This document shows, one piece after another, positions 7,626-18,239 of a stretch of DNA of 44,165 nt. The notes beneath the pieces are model-generated. The model saw only the letters and a program-made list of their open reading frames with translations. It ran no database searches and was not told the origin of the DNA. Each line of letters opens with the position of its first letter. Positions within the stretch are counted from its first letter, which is position 1. A program made the position numbers and the translations under genes. Origin of the DNA: Pyrinomonadaceae bacterium (lineage in GTDB: Bacteria > Acidobacteriota > Blastocatellia > Pyrinomonadales > Pyrinomonadaceae); NCBI GenBank assembly GCA_023717605.1, contig JAMQPH010000893.1, forward strand, positions 1 to 44,165. The letters are read 5' to 3'.

Positions 7626-7892
7626 TTGTTAGCAATTAAACTAATGCGCACAGGCGCGAAGAAAAGACCTTCATACAGAGTTGTTGTGAAGGAGAAACAG
7701 TCAAAACGTGACGGTGCATATCTCGAGAACGTCGGCACGTACAACCCTACGCGCCAGCCGGCGGAAATAAGTCTGAAGATGGATCGCGTACGTTACTGGA
7801 TTGCCAACGGCGCCCAGCCGACCGAGACGGTCAGCAGGCTTATCAAGGCAAGCGGTAAGAACGAATCGGCTGCGGAGCCTGCTACCGTTTAG
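7626..7892 (+). CDS. rpsP: 30S ribosomal protein S16
   Basis: An 88-residue S16 beginning LAIKLMRTGAKKRPSYRVVV, with the typical GTYNPTRQP and WIANGAQPTETV segments. The start codon is TTG at 7626, supported by GGAGG at 7614-7618 spaced 7 bases and by alignment with the family N-terminus. S16 binds 16S rRNA early in 30S assembly. It follows ffh by 79 bases; that gap holds a small 6-bp hairpin (7567-7588) but no run of T. Confidence 0.98.
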   Translation: MLAIKLMRTGAKKRPSYRVVVKEKQSKRDGAYLENVGTYNPTRQPAEISLKMDRVRYWIANGAQPTETVSRLIKASGKNESAAEPATV

Positions 7893-7960
7893 TCCTTAAC
7901 TAGAACGCGTTGATGAAGCGGTCAGATTTATTGAGTGGTGAGTAGTTTGAGTCGTGAGTA

Positions 7961-8191
7961 ATGCGAGAAGCCGTTGAGATGATTGTGAAGGGGCTGGTTG
8001 ACGACACGGAGGCCGTCGACGTTCGAGAGATTGATCGCAACGGTGCGACGTTGATTGAGATCCGCGTGGCCCCTGAAGATATGGGGAAGGTGATTGGCCG
8101 GCAGGGGCGGACCGTACGATCGTTGCGTTCACTGGCTCATGCTGTGGGACTAAAAAGAAAACACCGCTTCGTTCTCGAAATTGTGGAATGA
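7961..8191 (+). CDS. khpA: KH-domain RNA-binding protein KhpA
   Basis: A 76-residue single-KH-domain protein with the GxxG loop as GRQG in the segment MGKVIGRQGRT (about residues 46-56). KhpA binds RNA, usually together with KhpB/Jag, and is almost always encoded between rpsP and rimM, as here. The Shine-Dalgarno is weak. The stop overlaps the rimM start by four bases (ATGA), indicating translational coupling. Confidence 0.96.
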   Translation: MREAVEMIVKGLVDDTEAVDVREIDRNGATLIEIRVAPEDMGKVIGRQGRTVRSLRSLAHAVGLKRKHRFVLEIVE

Positions 8192-8730
8192 GCGAAGGAG
8201 TGCCAGAGGGCGCCGAACCGGTTGTTGTTGTGGCTCGCGCCGTGAGAACCAGGGGTCTCAAAGGGGAGATTGTGGCCGAGTTGTGGACGGATTTCCCCGA
8301 CCGGTTTGCCGATCTTTCTCAGTTGATTGCGATTGCTCCTGATGGAAAGCGGAGCGTAGTTGAGTTAGAGAATTATTGGTTCCACCAGGCCAGGGTGATA
8401 CTGAAGTTGGCGGGCTATGACAGTATTGAAACCGCTAGTGCCTTTGTGGGATCCGAGTTTGCGGTTCCTGAATCGAGCCGGGTCCAGCTTCCTGAAGGCC
8501 AGTTTTATGATTGGGAGTTGGAAGAGTGTGTTGTCGAAACGACGAGCGGGAAACTGGTTGGTCACGTCCGAGACGTGATGAGAGTTGGCGGCGGAGTTGA
8601 GATGCTGGTAGTCGAGAGCGATGAGAGGCATGAGCACTTGATTCCCATGGTGCAGTCAATTGTTATTGAAATCGACACGGCGCGTAAGAGGATTCGGATC
8701 GATCCACCGCCGGGACTTTTGGAGTTATAG
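8188..8730 (+). CDS. rimM: 16S rRNA maturation factor RimM
   Basis: A 180-residue RimM. The N-terminal beta-barrel (about 11-90) contains VARAVRTRGLKGEIVAE, and the C-terminal PRC-barrel (about 100-178) contains YDWELEECVVETTSG and the terminal HLIPMVQSIVIEID. RimM binds S19 and assists 30S head maturation. The start overlaps khpA by ATGA. TrmD follows after 71 bases. Confidence 0.97.
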   Translation: MSEGVPEGAEPVVVVARAVRTRGLKGEIVAELWTDFPDRFADLSQLIAIAPDGKRSVVELENYWFHQARVILKLAGYDSIETASAFVGSEFAVPESSRVQLPEGQFYDWELEECVVETTSGKLVGHVRDVMRVGGGVEMLVVESDERHEHLIPMVQSIVIEIDTARKRIRIDPPPGLLEL

Positions 8731-8801
8731 ATCTTTGATTTGGTGATTCGCGATTTACTTTGGGTGGCCCGTGAGTCGCAAATTCACAAACGAGAATCGT
8801 A

Positions 8802-9506
8802 ATGCTGCGCTTTGACGTATTAACCATCTTCCCAGATTTCTTTCGCGAAGCGTTTGATTACGGGATCACGCGCCGCGCGTTAGTTGCCGGACTGGTTGAG
8901 ACTAAAGCGCACGACCTGCGCCACTGGGCTACAGACAAGCATCGCACAGTCGACGATCGTCCTTTTGGTGGCGGTGATGGAATGGTGCTCAAGGCGGACC
9001 CCATCTTTGCCGCGGTCCAGGACCTAACCGGTTACAAACGGCGCGCTGACTACCCAAAGGGAACGCGAGTGGTTTTGCTCTCACCGCAGGGCCAGGTATT
9101 CACGCAGTCGCTGGCTGCGGATCTGGCAACCAACGCATCGCAGATAGTTTTGATATGCGGACGCTATGAAGGAGTAGATGAAAGAGTTGCTGAAGTGCTG
9201 GCAACTGACGAGATATCGATCGGTGACTACGTCCTTTCCGGCGGAGAGCCGGCTGCGGTCGTTCTGGTAGACGCAGTTGTGCGGTTGTTACCAGGCGCTT
9301 TGGGCAGCGAGACTTCAGCGACGTACGAATCCTTCTCGGAGGGCCTGCTCGATTATCCGCAATACACGCGGCCTCCAGAATTTGAAGGCCTACGTGTACC
9401 AGATCTCTTATTAAAGGGAAATCATGCTGAGATTGCGCGGTGGCGCCACGAGGAAGCCTTGAGGAAAACCGAGCGCAATCGCCCGGATCTGTTGAAAGAT
9501 TCTTAG
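8802..9506 (+). CDS. trmD: tRNA (guanine37-N1)-methyltransferase TrmD
   Basis: A 234-residue TrmD, a SPOUT trefoil-knot enzyme that methylates G37 of tRNAs using S-adenosylmethionine. The start [13 protein letters not shown], the substrate segment [12 protein letters not shown] (about 50-61), [13 protein letters not shown] (about 111-123) and the SAM-binding knot [14 protein letters not shown] (about 131-144) are intact, including the catalytic Asp in the conserved position of the VDERV-flanking loop. It lies between rimM and rplS as in most bacteria. No strong Shine-Dalgarno is visible before ATG 8802. Confidence 0.98.
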   Translation: MLRFDVLTIFPDFFREAFDYGITRRALVAGLVETKAHDLRHWATDKHRTVDDRPFGGGDGMVLKADPIFAAVQDLTGYKRRADYPKGTRVVLLSPQGQVFTQSLAADLATNASQIVLICGRYEGVDERVAEVLATDEISIGDYVLSGGEPAAVVLVDAVVRLLPGALGSETSATYESFSEGLLDYPQYTRPPEFEGLRVPDLLLKGNHAEIARWRHEEALRKTERNRPDLLKDS

Positions 9507-9573
9507 GGTTTAATCCGATTCGGACTCTGTACTGGAATTCTGAGATTGCAAAAGTAGATAGTGGAGTGAAGAG

Positions 9574-9975
9574 ATGAACCGACTAGACAACATCGAAAAT
9601 AGCCAACTGCGAAAGAATATTCCCGAGTTTCAACCGGGTGATACGGTGCGCGTTCACGTTCGAATTAAGGAATCGGAGACCAAGGAGCGCCTCCAGGCGT
9701 TTGAGGGTGTAGTCATTGCGCGCAAGCACGGCGGTGCTCGAGAAACCATAACCGTTCGCAAGACGAGCTTTGGGGTTGGTGTTGAGAGGATCTTCCCGCT
9801 CCATGCCACCATCATCGACCATATCGATCTGGTGAAGAGAGGACGAGTGCGACGAGCGAAGCTCTATTACTTGCGCGGATTGCGTGGTAAGGCTGCCCGA
9901 ATTCGCGAGCGCGACACGCGCGGACAGCAAGGGGGCGGCAGCGCTCAGGCCACGGTCGCCGGTAAGAACAAATAA
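9574..9975 (+). CDS. rplS: 50S ribosomal protein L19
   Basis: A 133-residue L19 with the family hallmarks [15 protein letters not shown] and [11 protein letters not shown], then [12 protein letters not shown] and the [18 protein letters not shown] end. The last 18 or so residues are a Gln/Gly/Ser-rich tail beyond the usual L19 length of about 115. L19 sits at the subunit interface. GGAG at 9563-9566 supports the start. It ends the ffh-to-rplS block; a glycosyltransferase starts 66 bases later and may be read through. Confidence 0.98.
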   Translation: MNRLDNIENSQLRKNIPEFQPGDTVRVHVRIKESETKERLQAFEGVVIARKHGGARETITVRKTSFGVGVERIFPLHATIIDHIDLVKRGRVRRAKLYYLRGLRGKAARIRERDTRGQQGGGSAQATVAGKNK

Positions 9976-10041
9976 CCGACTGAACGGCGGTCAGCCTGCT
10001 CAGCCATAGAGCCGGACTCTTAAACATAAGCAGGAAGGCAT

Positions 10042-11196
10042 TTGCGTATTGCAATCGATGCTCACTCTGTTGGCACCGGTCTTGGTGGCAATGAGAGTTA
10101 CGCCGCGAATTTGATCGAGGCGCTCGCCGAGATCGATTCTGTCAACGATTACACTCTTTACGTTACCAGGGATGAAGCTGTAGCACGGTTCCGTGACAGG
10201 TGGTCTAATTTCAAAGTACGCCCTACTCTTCCTCACACGCCGTTAATCCGCATACCACTTATTCTTAGCGCCGAGTTGCGAAGTCACCCTGTGGACGTTT
10301 TGCACGTTCAGTTTACCAGCCCTCCCTTTGCTCCTTGTCCCGTTGTAGTGAGCATTCATGATTTATCATTTGAACACTTGCCGGAGACTTTCAATCGGCG
10401 GAGCAGGGCGCAGCTTCGATTTACCGTAAGACGCTCGGCAAGAAGGGCTGCGCGAGTTTTGGCGCTGTCTGAACACGCGCGCAACGACATTATTTCGACC
10501 TACAGGATTGCGCCTGACCTGGTAACCGCTATTCCAATAGCCGCGCCCAATCACTTTCGCCCAGTAGACGACGAAACGGAGCTTCAACGTGTACGACAAA
10601 CCTATGGCATAAATGGAGACTATATTCTTTCCGTGGGCTCTATTCAGCCTCGTAAGAATCTGGCTCGACTGTTAGCTGCTTACGAGCGTTTGCGCCGAAC
10701 TCGGCGAAAAGATGACCTGCCGCAGCTTGTCCTCGTCGGGAAGTGTGCGTGGCTTTATCGCGAAACCCTGAAGGCTATCGAGGAATTCGGAACCAACGTG
10801 GTCGTCACAGGATATGTTCCGGAGACTGATTTGCCGGCCCTCTACTCCGGAGCAATATGTTTCGTTTATCCATCATTCTTCGAAGGTTTCGGTCTTCCCC
10901 CACTAGAAGCCATGAAATGCGGTACCCCGGTTATTACGGGAGATAGGACCAGTTTGCCGGAGGTCGTTGGGGATGCAGGTGTTCTGGTTAATCCCTACGA
11001 CATCGACGCTATTGCTTCCGCTGTTGCAACGATGGTAGATGATTCAAGTTTGCGTTCAAGACTTCGGATTAAGAGCTTGAATCGGGCCCGGATGTTCGAT
11101 TGGCGTGAAACTGCACGACAAACTCTTGAAGTTTATAAACAGGCCGCTGATAATGTTCCTTCTCACGCCCCGGTGGCACAATCCGCAGTGCCATAA
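10042..11196 (+). CDS. Glycosyltransferase family 4
   Basis: A 384-residue GT-B fold glycosyltransferase. The N-terminal acceptor domain starts MRIAIDAHSVGTGLGGNESY. The C-terminal donor domain holds ILSVGSIQPRKNLARLL (about 194-210) and the retaining GT4 signature FVYPSFFEGFGLPPLEAMKCGTPVI (about 273-297) with its conserved EGFGLPPLE. The start is TTG at 10042, supported by AGGAAGG at 10032-10038. It probably acts on a nucleotide-sugar donor at the cytoplasmic face during lipopolysaccharide or exopolysaccharide synthesis. Donor and acceptor cannot be assigned. A second GT follows 41 bases later. Confidence 0.93.
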   Translation: MRIAIDAHSVGTGLGGNESYAANLIEALAEIDSVNDYTLYVTRDEAVARFRDRWSNFKVRPTLPHTPLIRIPLILSAELRSHPVDVLHVQFTSPPFAPCPVVVSIHDLSFEHLPETFNRRSRAQLRFTVRRSARRAARVLALSEHARNDIISTYRIAPDLVTAIPIAAPNHFRPVDDETELQRVRQTYGINGDYILSVGSIQPRKNLARLLAAYERLRRTRRKDDLPQLVLVGKCAWLYRETLKAIEEFGTNVVVTGYVPETDLPALYSGAICFVYPSFFEGFGLPPLEAMKCGTPVITGDRTSLPEVVGDAGVLVNPYDIDAIASAVATMVDDSSLRSRLRIKSLNRARMFDWRETARQTLEVYKQAADNVPSHAPVAQSAVP

Positions 11197-11237
11197 ATAA
11201 TGCTTCCTGTGCGGGTTGGCGAGGCCGTCTAGTCTCT

Positions 11238-12413
11238 ATGCGTATCGCTATTCTTGGAACCAGGGGTATACCGGCCAGCTACGGCGGCTTTGAGACCTTC
11301 GCTGAGCACTTGTCCACCAGGCTCGTTGCTCGCGGCCATGAGGTCACAGTCTATTGTCGTGCTCACTACGTTTCCCCTCGCCAGCTCGAGTATCAGGGCG
11401 TCCGCTTGAGAGTTCTGCCTACGATCCGGCACAAGTATTTCGATACTGTCGTTCATGCTTTTCTCTCGGCCCTACATGCCGTGCCCTGCCGTTTCGATGC
11501 GGCCCTGATCTGCAATGCCGCAAATGCACCCTTTGCCTCGATACTGCGATTCACAGGAACGCCTGTCGCTATTAACGTCGATGGCTTAGAACACAAGCGA
11601 AAGAAATGGAATTGGCTTGGACGCCGTTACTACTTACTGGCCGAACTGCTTTCGACCATCCTGCCAAATGTCACCGTAACCGACGCGCAGGTCATCCATG
11701 ACTATTACCTTGTTCGTTACAACGCGCCGTCGACAATGATTGCTTATGGAGCCGAGGTGGAACGAAAGCCCGACCGGGACACGGTAAAAAGGTGGCGAGT
11801 GGAACCGAATCGATATGTTCTTTACGTCTCCCGACTCGAGCCTGAGAACAATGCTCACCTGGTGATAGAAGCTTTCAAGAGGGTGAGGACAGCCTATAAG
11901 CTCCTAATCGTCGGAGATGCGCCTTACGCCCACGACTACATCCAGGATTTGAGAGAGCGCGCTCGCGGTGACAAGAGAATTGTTTTTACCGGATTTGTGT
12001 TTGGACAGGATTATCGAGCCCTGCAACAGAATTCGTATTGCTACGTGCACGCCACAGAAGTCGGAGGCACGCATCCGGCCTTACTGGAAGCAATGGGATA
12101 CGGCAACTGCGTACTGACTCTGGCTACACCGGAGAACATAGAAGCGGTCGGCGACGCCGGAATTCCTTACGCCGACGAATACGATCTGGCCGAAAAACTG
12201 CAGCGCGTACTGCGCGACGGCTCTTTGGTTCAGGCCTACCGCCACCGTGCTCAACTTCGCGTCAGAAAATATTACGACTGGGAGCGGATCGTCGACCGGT
12301 ACGAGCAAATGTTTGCCGAAATGTCTGGACAGTCGGTGGCGCCTCACGACCTTCCTTCGCCAACTCGTGAAGCTCTCCCGCAGGACACCGTAGCTCTATC
12401 CCCAAGACGTTAA
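11238..12413 (+). CDS. DUF1972-type glycosyltransferase (rhamnosyltransferase-like)
   Basis: A 391-residue GT-B enzyme whose N-terminus RIAILGTRGIPASYGGFETFAE is the signature of the DUF1972/rhamnosyltransferase-like subgroup. The C-terminal half contains VLYVSRLEPENN (about 194-205) and a GT4-like HATEVGGTHPALLEAMGYG in which GGTHPALLEAM replaces EGFGLPPLEAM, as is usual for this group. It probably adds a deoxyhexose to a polysaccharide acceptor; the substrate is inferred only. Co-directional with the GT4 gene upstream. A strong hairpin lies at 12451-12482 after its stop. Confidence 0.92.
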   Translation: MRIAILGTRGIPASYGGFETFAEHLSTRLVARGHEVTVYCRAHYVSPRQLEYQGVRLRVLPTIRHKYFDTVVHAFLSALHAVPCRFDAALICNAANAPFASILRFTGTPVAINVDGLEHKRKKWNWLGRRYYLLAELLSTILPNVTVTDAQVIHDYYLVRYNAPSTMIAYGAEVERKPDRDTVKRWRVEPNRYVLYVSRLEPENNAHLVIEAFKRVRTAYKLLIVGDAPYAHDYIQDLRERARGDKRIVFTGFVFGQDYRALQQNSYCYVHATEVGGTHPALLEAMGYGNCVLTLATPENIEAVGDAGIPYADEYDLAEKLQRVLRDGSLVQAYRHRAQLRVRKYYDWERIVDRYEQMFAEMSGQSVAPHDLPSPTREALPQDTVALSPRR

Positions 12414-12450
12414 GTGCATAGCAGGGGCGCAATTACTTGGTGCAAGAGAA

Positions 12451-12685
12451 GGGCCCGGCCGATCATGTGATCGGCGGGGCCTAAACTTTCCAGGAAGGTT
12501 CGGGTCAACGAGGGTGGCGATGGCAGAGAACAGAAATCGTCGCTTGTTTCGATCCTGTTGTCTAGGCGGTGCGTTTGAACGGCGAGATAAAGCCCCCGCG
12601 TTTTTAGAAAAAGTTAGATCGCGGTGTGCGTGAAAGCAGCCATACACCAAAAGCCAAGCCAAAATGCAAAGAACCACCCGTCTTG
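12451..12685 (-). ncRNA. Candidate leftward transcript of unknown function
   Basis: The 468-base gap between the glycosyltransferase and the metallophosphoesterase has no convincing rightward gene. A consensus sigma70 promoter on the - strand would start RNA near 12685. The RNA would run to a strong hairpin at 12482-12451 (8-bp core GCCGATCA/TGATCGGC plus a G/C-rich outer stem), which on this strand is followed by CTTCTCTT. No Rfam family is recognised by eye. The alternative is a near-leaderless 93-codon frame from GTG 12677 with a hydrophobic start, but its Pro/Arg-rich remainder is not protein-like. Confidence 0.3.
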
Positions 12686-12691
12686 TACGAA

Positions 12692-12719
12692 ATTATACTG
12701 GCGGTCTGTGACCTGTCAA
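12692..12719 (-). promoter_or_regulatory. Consensus sigma70 promoter pointing left
   Basis: On the - strand TTGACA (12719-12714), a 16-base spacer, then TATAAT (12697-12692): both hexamers are perfect. No recognised gene lies downstream before the end of the convergent glycosyltransferase. Confidence 0.6.
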
Positions 12720-12784
12720 GCACAATATGAACTGTTGCGCAAAACATTCGTAACAGACCGGCTTGTATTACAAGGCATCTGTGT

Positions 12785-12813
12785 TTGCTTCCGTAGAAGT
12801 CGATCACTATAAT
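12785..12813 (+). promoter_or_regulatory. Sigma70-like promoter of the metallophosphoesterase gene
   Basis: TTGCTT (12785-12790), 17 bases, TATAAT (12808-12813). The metallophosphoesterase start lies about 60 bases after the expected start point. Confidence 0.45.
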
Positions 12814-12881
12814 GCGCCAAATCCGAGGGGCCCCAGTTCTGGCAGGATCTGGCGGGCATGCGGCAAACTCTTTAGTTAACT

Positions 12882-13748
12882 ATGCGAACTCAAATTAGGC
12901 GGAAGCAACGGGGGCGGGTCGCGCCTTTCGTTGGGAAAAGCGGTGCAACTCCCCTGCGCGCCCTTGCGTTGAATCTCAGCCAGGCCGCGCGGTCGGCTTT
13001 TAGCGAACCATTCATGCTCACCGTTGAGCATCATCCAATCTACCTGCGTCGCTTGCCGATGGCCTTAAACGGTTTTCGCATAGTTCACCTATCCGATATC
13101 CACCACAGTCCGTTTACCAGCCGGGAACAGATCGAGCGAGCGGTCGACGCAGCCAACCGGCTTCAACCCGACATCGTGGCGCTAACAGGAGATTACATTT
13201 CCCATGAGCGGGAGTTTGCGGCTCCCTGTGCGGAACTGCTTGGCCGTTTACGAGCGCGTTACGGTGTCTTTGCCGTTCTTGGCAATCATGATCATTGGAC
13301 CGACGCTGCATTGATTACGGACCTCTTTCGGGCGGAAGGGATTACGGTACTGGTTAACCAGGGATTGCGTTTTGAGCAACGCGGCGAAGCCTTTTGGCTG
13401 GCGGGTGTGGATGACACGATGGTTGGATTGGAAGATTTACCTCTCGCGTTGGCCGGCTCGCTCGATGACGAGATGAAACTCCTGCTGGCGCATAACCCAA
13501 TCATCTTGCGGCGAGCGGCTCGAGCCGGTGTGGATCTTATATTGAGCGGCCATACGCATGGGGGGCAGGTTACGCTGCGTTCAGAACGCAGCGCCTCCGG
13601 GAGACCTCGCCGCCGCCTGCTCCGCGGACTTGGAAGTCAAGGCGAAACGCAGATCTATGTCACACGCGGTCTTGGTACTGTCGTACTGCCCGTAAGATAT
13701 GGTTGCCCGCCCGAGGTTTCGCTGCTTGAGCTCCGATGCGTCCAATGA
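12882..13748 (+). CDS. Metallophosphoesterase (YkuE/YaeI-like)
   Basis: A 288-residue calcineurin-like phosphoesterase with all metal-ligand motifs: D72 and H74 in HLSDIHHS, G103-D104, GNHD at 134-137, H204 in LLAHNP, and GHTHGGQ at 223-229. The fold and motif spacing fit the YkuE/YaeI group, which includes UDP-2,3-diacylglucosamine-hydrolase-like lipid A enzymes, but the substrate is unassigned. The first 45 residues are basic with a weakly hydrophobic stretch that might attach the protein to the membrane. The Shine-Dalgarno before ATG 12882 is poor; a downstream Met could be the start. PgsA-like follows on the same strand, fitting a membrane-lipid context. Confidence 0.9.
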   Translation: MRTQIRRKQRGRVAPFVGKSGATPLRALALNLSQAARSAFSEPFMLTVEHHPIYLRRLPMALNGFRIVHLSDIHHSPFTSREQIERAVDAANRLQPDIVALTGDYISHEREFAAPCAELLGRLRARYGVFAVLGNHDHWTDAALITDLFRAEGITVLVNQGLRFEQRGEAFWLAGVDDTMVGLEDLPLALAGSLDDEMKLLLAHNPIILRRAARAGVDLILSGHTHGGQVTLRSERSASGRPRRRLLRGLGSQGETQIYVTRGLGTVVLPVRYGCPPEVSLLELRCVQ

Positions 13749-13820
13749 CGGCTCACGAATCAATTCTCGCCGATGATCGTTCGGCCAACTCGCGCTGACT
13801 TCCAAGACACCCAAGCCTTA

Positions 13821-14432
13821 ATGTCCTCCCGGATTGTTACCGTCCCGAATATGCTCACCGTCTTCAGGATGGTGCTCATTCCCGTATTTGTTACGTTTGT
13901 TTTCTATCAGCGATTTCTCCTGGCGTTGGCTGCCTTCGTGGTCGCGGGCATTACAGATGGCCTCGACGGACTCCTGGCCCGCCGCTTCGATCAGAGGTCG
14001 CAGCTAGGCACCATACTCGACCCAATTGCCGACAAGCTAATGCTGGTGACAGCGTTCGTTGTGCTTTCTATGCGCAGCGTTTTTCCCCAACCCCTCCCAA
14101 GCCACCTTCCCATTCCGTTTTGGGTGACAATCGCCGTGATCAGTAGGGACGTCTTCATTGTGGTTGGAGCGGCGGCGATTAATATCATGACCGGCTTCCG
14201 CGGATTTCGACCTTCCTGGCTAGGCAAGCTGAACACCACCGTCCAAATAATCGCCATCGGTATCATCATGTTTGCTGCTAGCGTTCCGTACGGCACTGGC
14301 TACTATCTTCCAACCCTTTATGCAACGGTCTTCGCTCTGGCGCTACTGTCAGGAGCTCACTACGTCTTCTTTGCGTCAAGGCTCTTAAACGAAGATCGTA
14401 ATCCCTCGCCCGAAGATCCGCGGGAAACGTAA
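13821..14432 (+). CDS. pgsA: CDP-alcohol phosphatidyltransferase, PgsA-like
   Basis: An integral membrane enzyme, about 203 residues, that makes phosphatidylglycerol phosphate from CDP-diacylglycerol and glycerol-3-phosphate, or a close relative. The complete CDP-alcohol motif is visible as DGLLARR with the following G and the DPIAD aspartates. The start TVPNMLTVFRMVLIPVFV is typical of PgsA. I chose ATG 13821 because family members begin just before this segment; an in-frame ATG at 13773 would add 16 residues, and neither has a clear Shine-Dalgarno. About five transmembrane helices are apparent. PgsA versus cardiolipin synthase of the same fold is not fully separable by eye. Confidence 0.88.
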   Translation: MSSRIVTVPNMLTVFRMVLIPVFVTFVFYQRFLLALAAFVVAGITDGLDGLLARRFDQRSQLGTILDPIADKLMLVTAFVVLSMRSVFPQPLPSHLPIPFWVTIAVISRDVFIVVGAAAINIMTGFRGFRPSWLGKLNTTVQIIAIGIIMFAASVPYGTGYYLPTLYATVFALALLSGAHYVFFASRLLNEDRNPSPEDPRET

Positions 14433-14486
14433 GGTTTCGAGCTTTTCTGCCTCCCTTGGCGGCGGAAGCGGCAAGTTTAGCCCAAA

Positions 14487-14516
14487 GTTGACAGCACAGC
14501 ACTCAGGTATTATATT
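14487..14516 (+). promoter_or_regulatory. dnaK promoter with overlapping HAIR-like HspR operator
   Basis: TTGACA (14488-14493), 17 bases, TATATT (14511-14516) form a strong sigma70 promoter. GTTGACA (14487-14493), 7 bases, ACTCAGG (14501-14507) resembles the HAIR consensus CTTGAGT-N7-ACTCAAG, matching 4 of 7 and 6 of 7 positions with exact spacing. The operator covers the -35, so HspR binding would block polymerase (inference). hspR lies in the same cluster. Confidence 0.55.
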
Positions 14517-14580
14517 AACGCCGCGTTCAACCTATTTGCTTCGACCGCCGATCTTACATTAAGCGGATGGAGTGGTAGAC

Positions 14581-14610
14581 GCCGCCATCCACCTCAGGTG
14601 CAAAGGCGGC
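14581..14610 (+). other. Hairpin in the dnaK leader
   Basis: GCCGCC (14581-14586) pairs with GGCGGC (14605-14610), with an inner CACC/GGTG stem. It sits in the roughly 115-base untranslated leader, 28 bases before the dnaK ATG. It might influence mRNA stability or heat-responsive translation; there is no direct evidence. Confidence 0.3.
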
Positions 14611-14632
14611 TAATTTGCTTTGTGGGAGATAA

Positions 14633-16561
<1,929 letters not shown>

Positions 16562-16570
16562 GGTTTCCAA

Positions 16571-16665
16571 TTTCCGATTGTCGATTGCCGATTGGTCAGT
16601 GGCCTGAATCGAGCGCGGATGCGAGATTGGAGGTTACAGGTCAATCGGCAATTGGCAATTGGAAA
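16571..16665. repeat. Heptad-based inverted repeat between dnaK and dnaJ
   Basis: A 24-base left arm (16571-16594) and its inverted partner (16642-16665) match at 21 of 24 positions, with a 47-base spacer. Within each arm the DNA shows a degenerate 7-base period, as in ATTGTCG-ATTGCCG-ATTGGTC. It fills most of the dnaK-dnaJ gap and would form a long stem in the transcript. A similar heptad-built inverted repeat lies at 24056-24284. Confidence 0.75.
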
Positions 16666-16678
16666 TCGGCAATGAAAG

Positions 16679-17836
16679 ATGGCTAAACAGGATTACTACG
16701 AAGTGCTGGGTATAAAGAGGGACGCCAAGCCTGAGGAGATCAAGAAGGCTTATCGAAGACTCGCGCGCAAATATCATCCTGACGGCAATCCGGGCGATAA
16801 GGCGTCAGAAGAGCGTTTCAAACTAACCACTGAAGCGCACGACGTGTTGTCGGACCCGAAGAAGCGCTCGGTCTACGATCGCTTTGGTCAGTACTCAGAT
16901 AACCTCGCGGATGCGGCCGCCCGCGGTGCGGGACCCAGTACCGGGCGGACTGGCGCGCCGGGGTTCGATTTCACCGGCTTTGATTGGGGAACGTCTACAG
17001 GCTCCGGTGGCGGCACCAGTTTCAGAGATATTTTTTCGGATCTGTTTGGCGGAGGTGCTACAAAAGAGCGCGAGGCTCCGCGGCCGCAGCCAAAGCGGGG
17101 CGCCGACATAGAAATGCCCCTTGCGCTCTCGTTTGAAGAAGCAATTAACGGCCTTACCACGAACATTACTGTGAACCGTTCCGAACAGTGTTCACGATGC
17201 ACTGGGGCTGGGGATATCGGCGGTCCGGTAATGATCTGTTCGACCTGCAAAGGCTCAGGCCAGGTGCAAAAGGCAGGTGGCCGCCTGCGTTTTGCGCAAG
17301 AATGTACAGATTGTGAAGGTAGCGGCCGGAGGAGGTCGCCTTGCTCGCTTTGCAAGGGTAAGGGCACACTGCCGAGGACGGAGACGGTCAAGGTGCGGAT
17401 CCCCGCCGGAGTCGAAACGGGTTCCCGTGTAAAAGTCTCGGCCAAGGGTGAAGCGGGCCGCTTGGGAGCGCCTGCTGGCGATTTGCACATCAACACTAAT
17501 GTCGGATCGCACAAACACTTTACCCGCAAGGGTGACAATATTTATGTAACTGTGCCCATCACGGTTCCAGAGGCCGCCCTCGGTTCAAAGATCGAAGTAC
17601 CTACTGTAGAGGGCAAGGCGCAACTGCGAATTCCACCCGGCACTCAGTCGGGTCAAAAGTTTCGACTGCGTCAGCGGGGCGCGCCATCTTTGCGCAAACC
17701 GGGAGCGAGAGGCGATCAGTTTGTGGAAGTGCAGGTGACGCTGCCGAAGGTGATCTCCGAGGAGACAAAAGAGCTTTTGCGGCAGTACTCGAAGATGAAT
17801 TCGGAGAATCCGCGCGTAGAGATGGGACTGGAATGA
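16679..17836 (+). CDS. dnaJ: Chaperone DnaJ (Hsp40)
   Basis: A 385-residue type I DnaJ. The J domain (1-70) has HPD at 33-35. A Gly/Phe-rich linker (about 83-125) follows. Four zinc-binding CxxCxGxG repeats are present, with cysteines at 171/174, 187/190, 209/212 and 222/225, then two C-terminal substrate-binding domains. It stimulates the ATPase of DnaK. The start has almost no Shine-Dalgarno and lies 13 bases after an inverted repeat, so its translation may be affected by that structure. The hspR start follows its stop after one base. Confidence 0.97.
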   Translation: MAKQDYYEVLGIKRDAKPEEIKKAYRRLARKYHPDGNPGDKASEERFKLTTEAHDVLSDPKKRSVYDRFGQYSDNLADAAARGAGPSTGRTGAPGFDFTGFDWGTSTGSGGGTSFRDIFSDLFGGGATKEREAPRPQPKRGADIEMPLALSFEEAINGLTTNITVNRSEQCSRCTGAGDIGGPVMICSTCKGSGQVQKAGGRLRFAQECTDCEGSGRRRSPCSLCKGKGTLPRTETVKVRIPAGVETGSRVKVSAKGEAGRLGAPAGDLHINTNVGSHKHFTRKGDNIYVTVPITVPEAALGSKIEVPTVEGKAQLRIPPGTQSGQKFRLRQRGAPSLRKPGARGDQFVEVQVTLPKVISEETKELLRQYSKMNSENPRVEMGLE

Positions 17837-17837
17837 G

Positions 17838-18239
17838 ATGAAACGTAAGGCTAAGACATACACGATCAGCGCAGTCGCCGACCAGTATGGCCTTCATCCA
17901 CAAACCCTGCGCATGTATGAACGCGAAGGTTTGTTGAAACCGTCGCGCTCTGACGGCAACACTCGTCTTTACACTGATCCTGATCTTGAGCGTCTCGAGC
18001 TTATCCTCTCATTGACACGCGATCTTGGTGTAAATCTCGCGGGAGTGGAGATTATCCTTAACATGCGCGAGAAAATGGATGCGATGCAGCATGAGTTCGA
18101 GCGCTTCTTTCAGTATCTACAGTCGCACGCCGAGGAATTCAGCAACTTCACCGAACCTCCGCCCGAAGGAAGCACTGACGCGTTGGTGCCTTTCGCTCGC
18201 GCCGCATCCCTGCGGCGGCGTGGCGCTTCCCGCGGGTAG
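17838..18239 (+). CDS. hspR: MerR-family heat-shock repressor HspR
   Basis: A 133-residue MerR-type regulator. The N-terminal winged helix has YTISAVADQYGLHPQTLRMYEREGLL (about 8-33, split here only for description) and DPDLERLELILSLTRDLGVNLAGVE; a helical effector part follows. Placement directly after dnaK and dnaJ identifies it as HspR, which represses the chaperone operon by binding HAIR sites with DnaK as co-repressor in actinobacteria (family knowledge). A HAIR-like site overlaps the dnaK promoter, consistent with feedback. The last 15 residues are Ala/Arg-rich and unlike other HspR tails. Confidence 0.9.
   Translation: MKRKAKTYTISAVADQYGLHPQTLRMYEREGLLKPSRSDGNTRLYTDPDLERLELILSLTRDLGVNLAGVEIILNMREKMDAMQHEFERFFQYLQSHAEEFSNFTEPPPEGSTDALVPFARAASLRRRGASRG

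Noticed and set aside
14498-14504. CIRCE element at dnaK
   Set aside because: Only one half-site-like AGCACTC is present with no matching GAGTGCT partner; the HAIR interpretation fits better.
14560-14615. tRNA gene in the dnaK leader
   Set aside because: The GGTAGACGC-like stretch and hairpin suggested one, but there is no complete cloverleaf or T-arm consensus.
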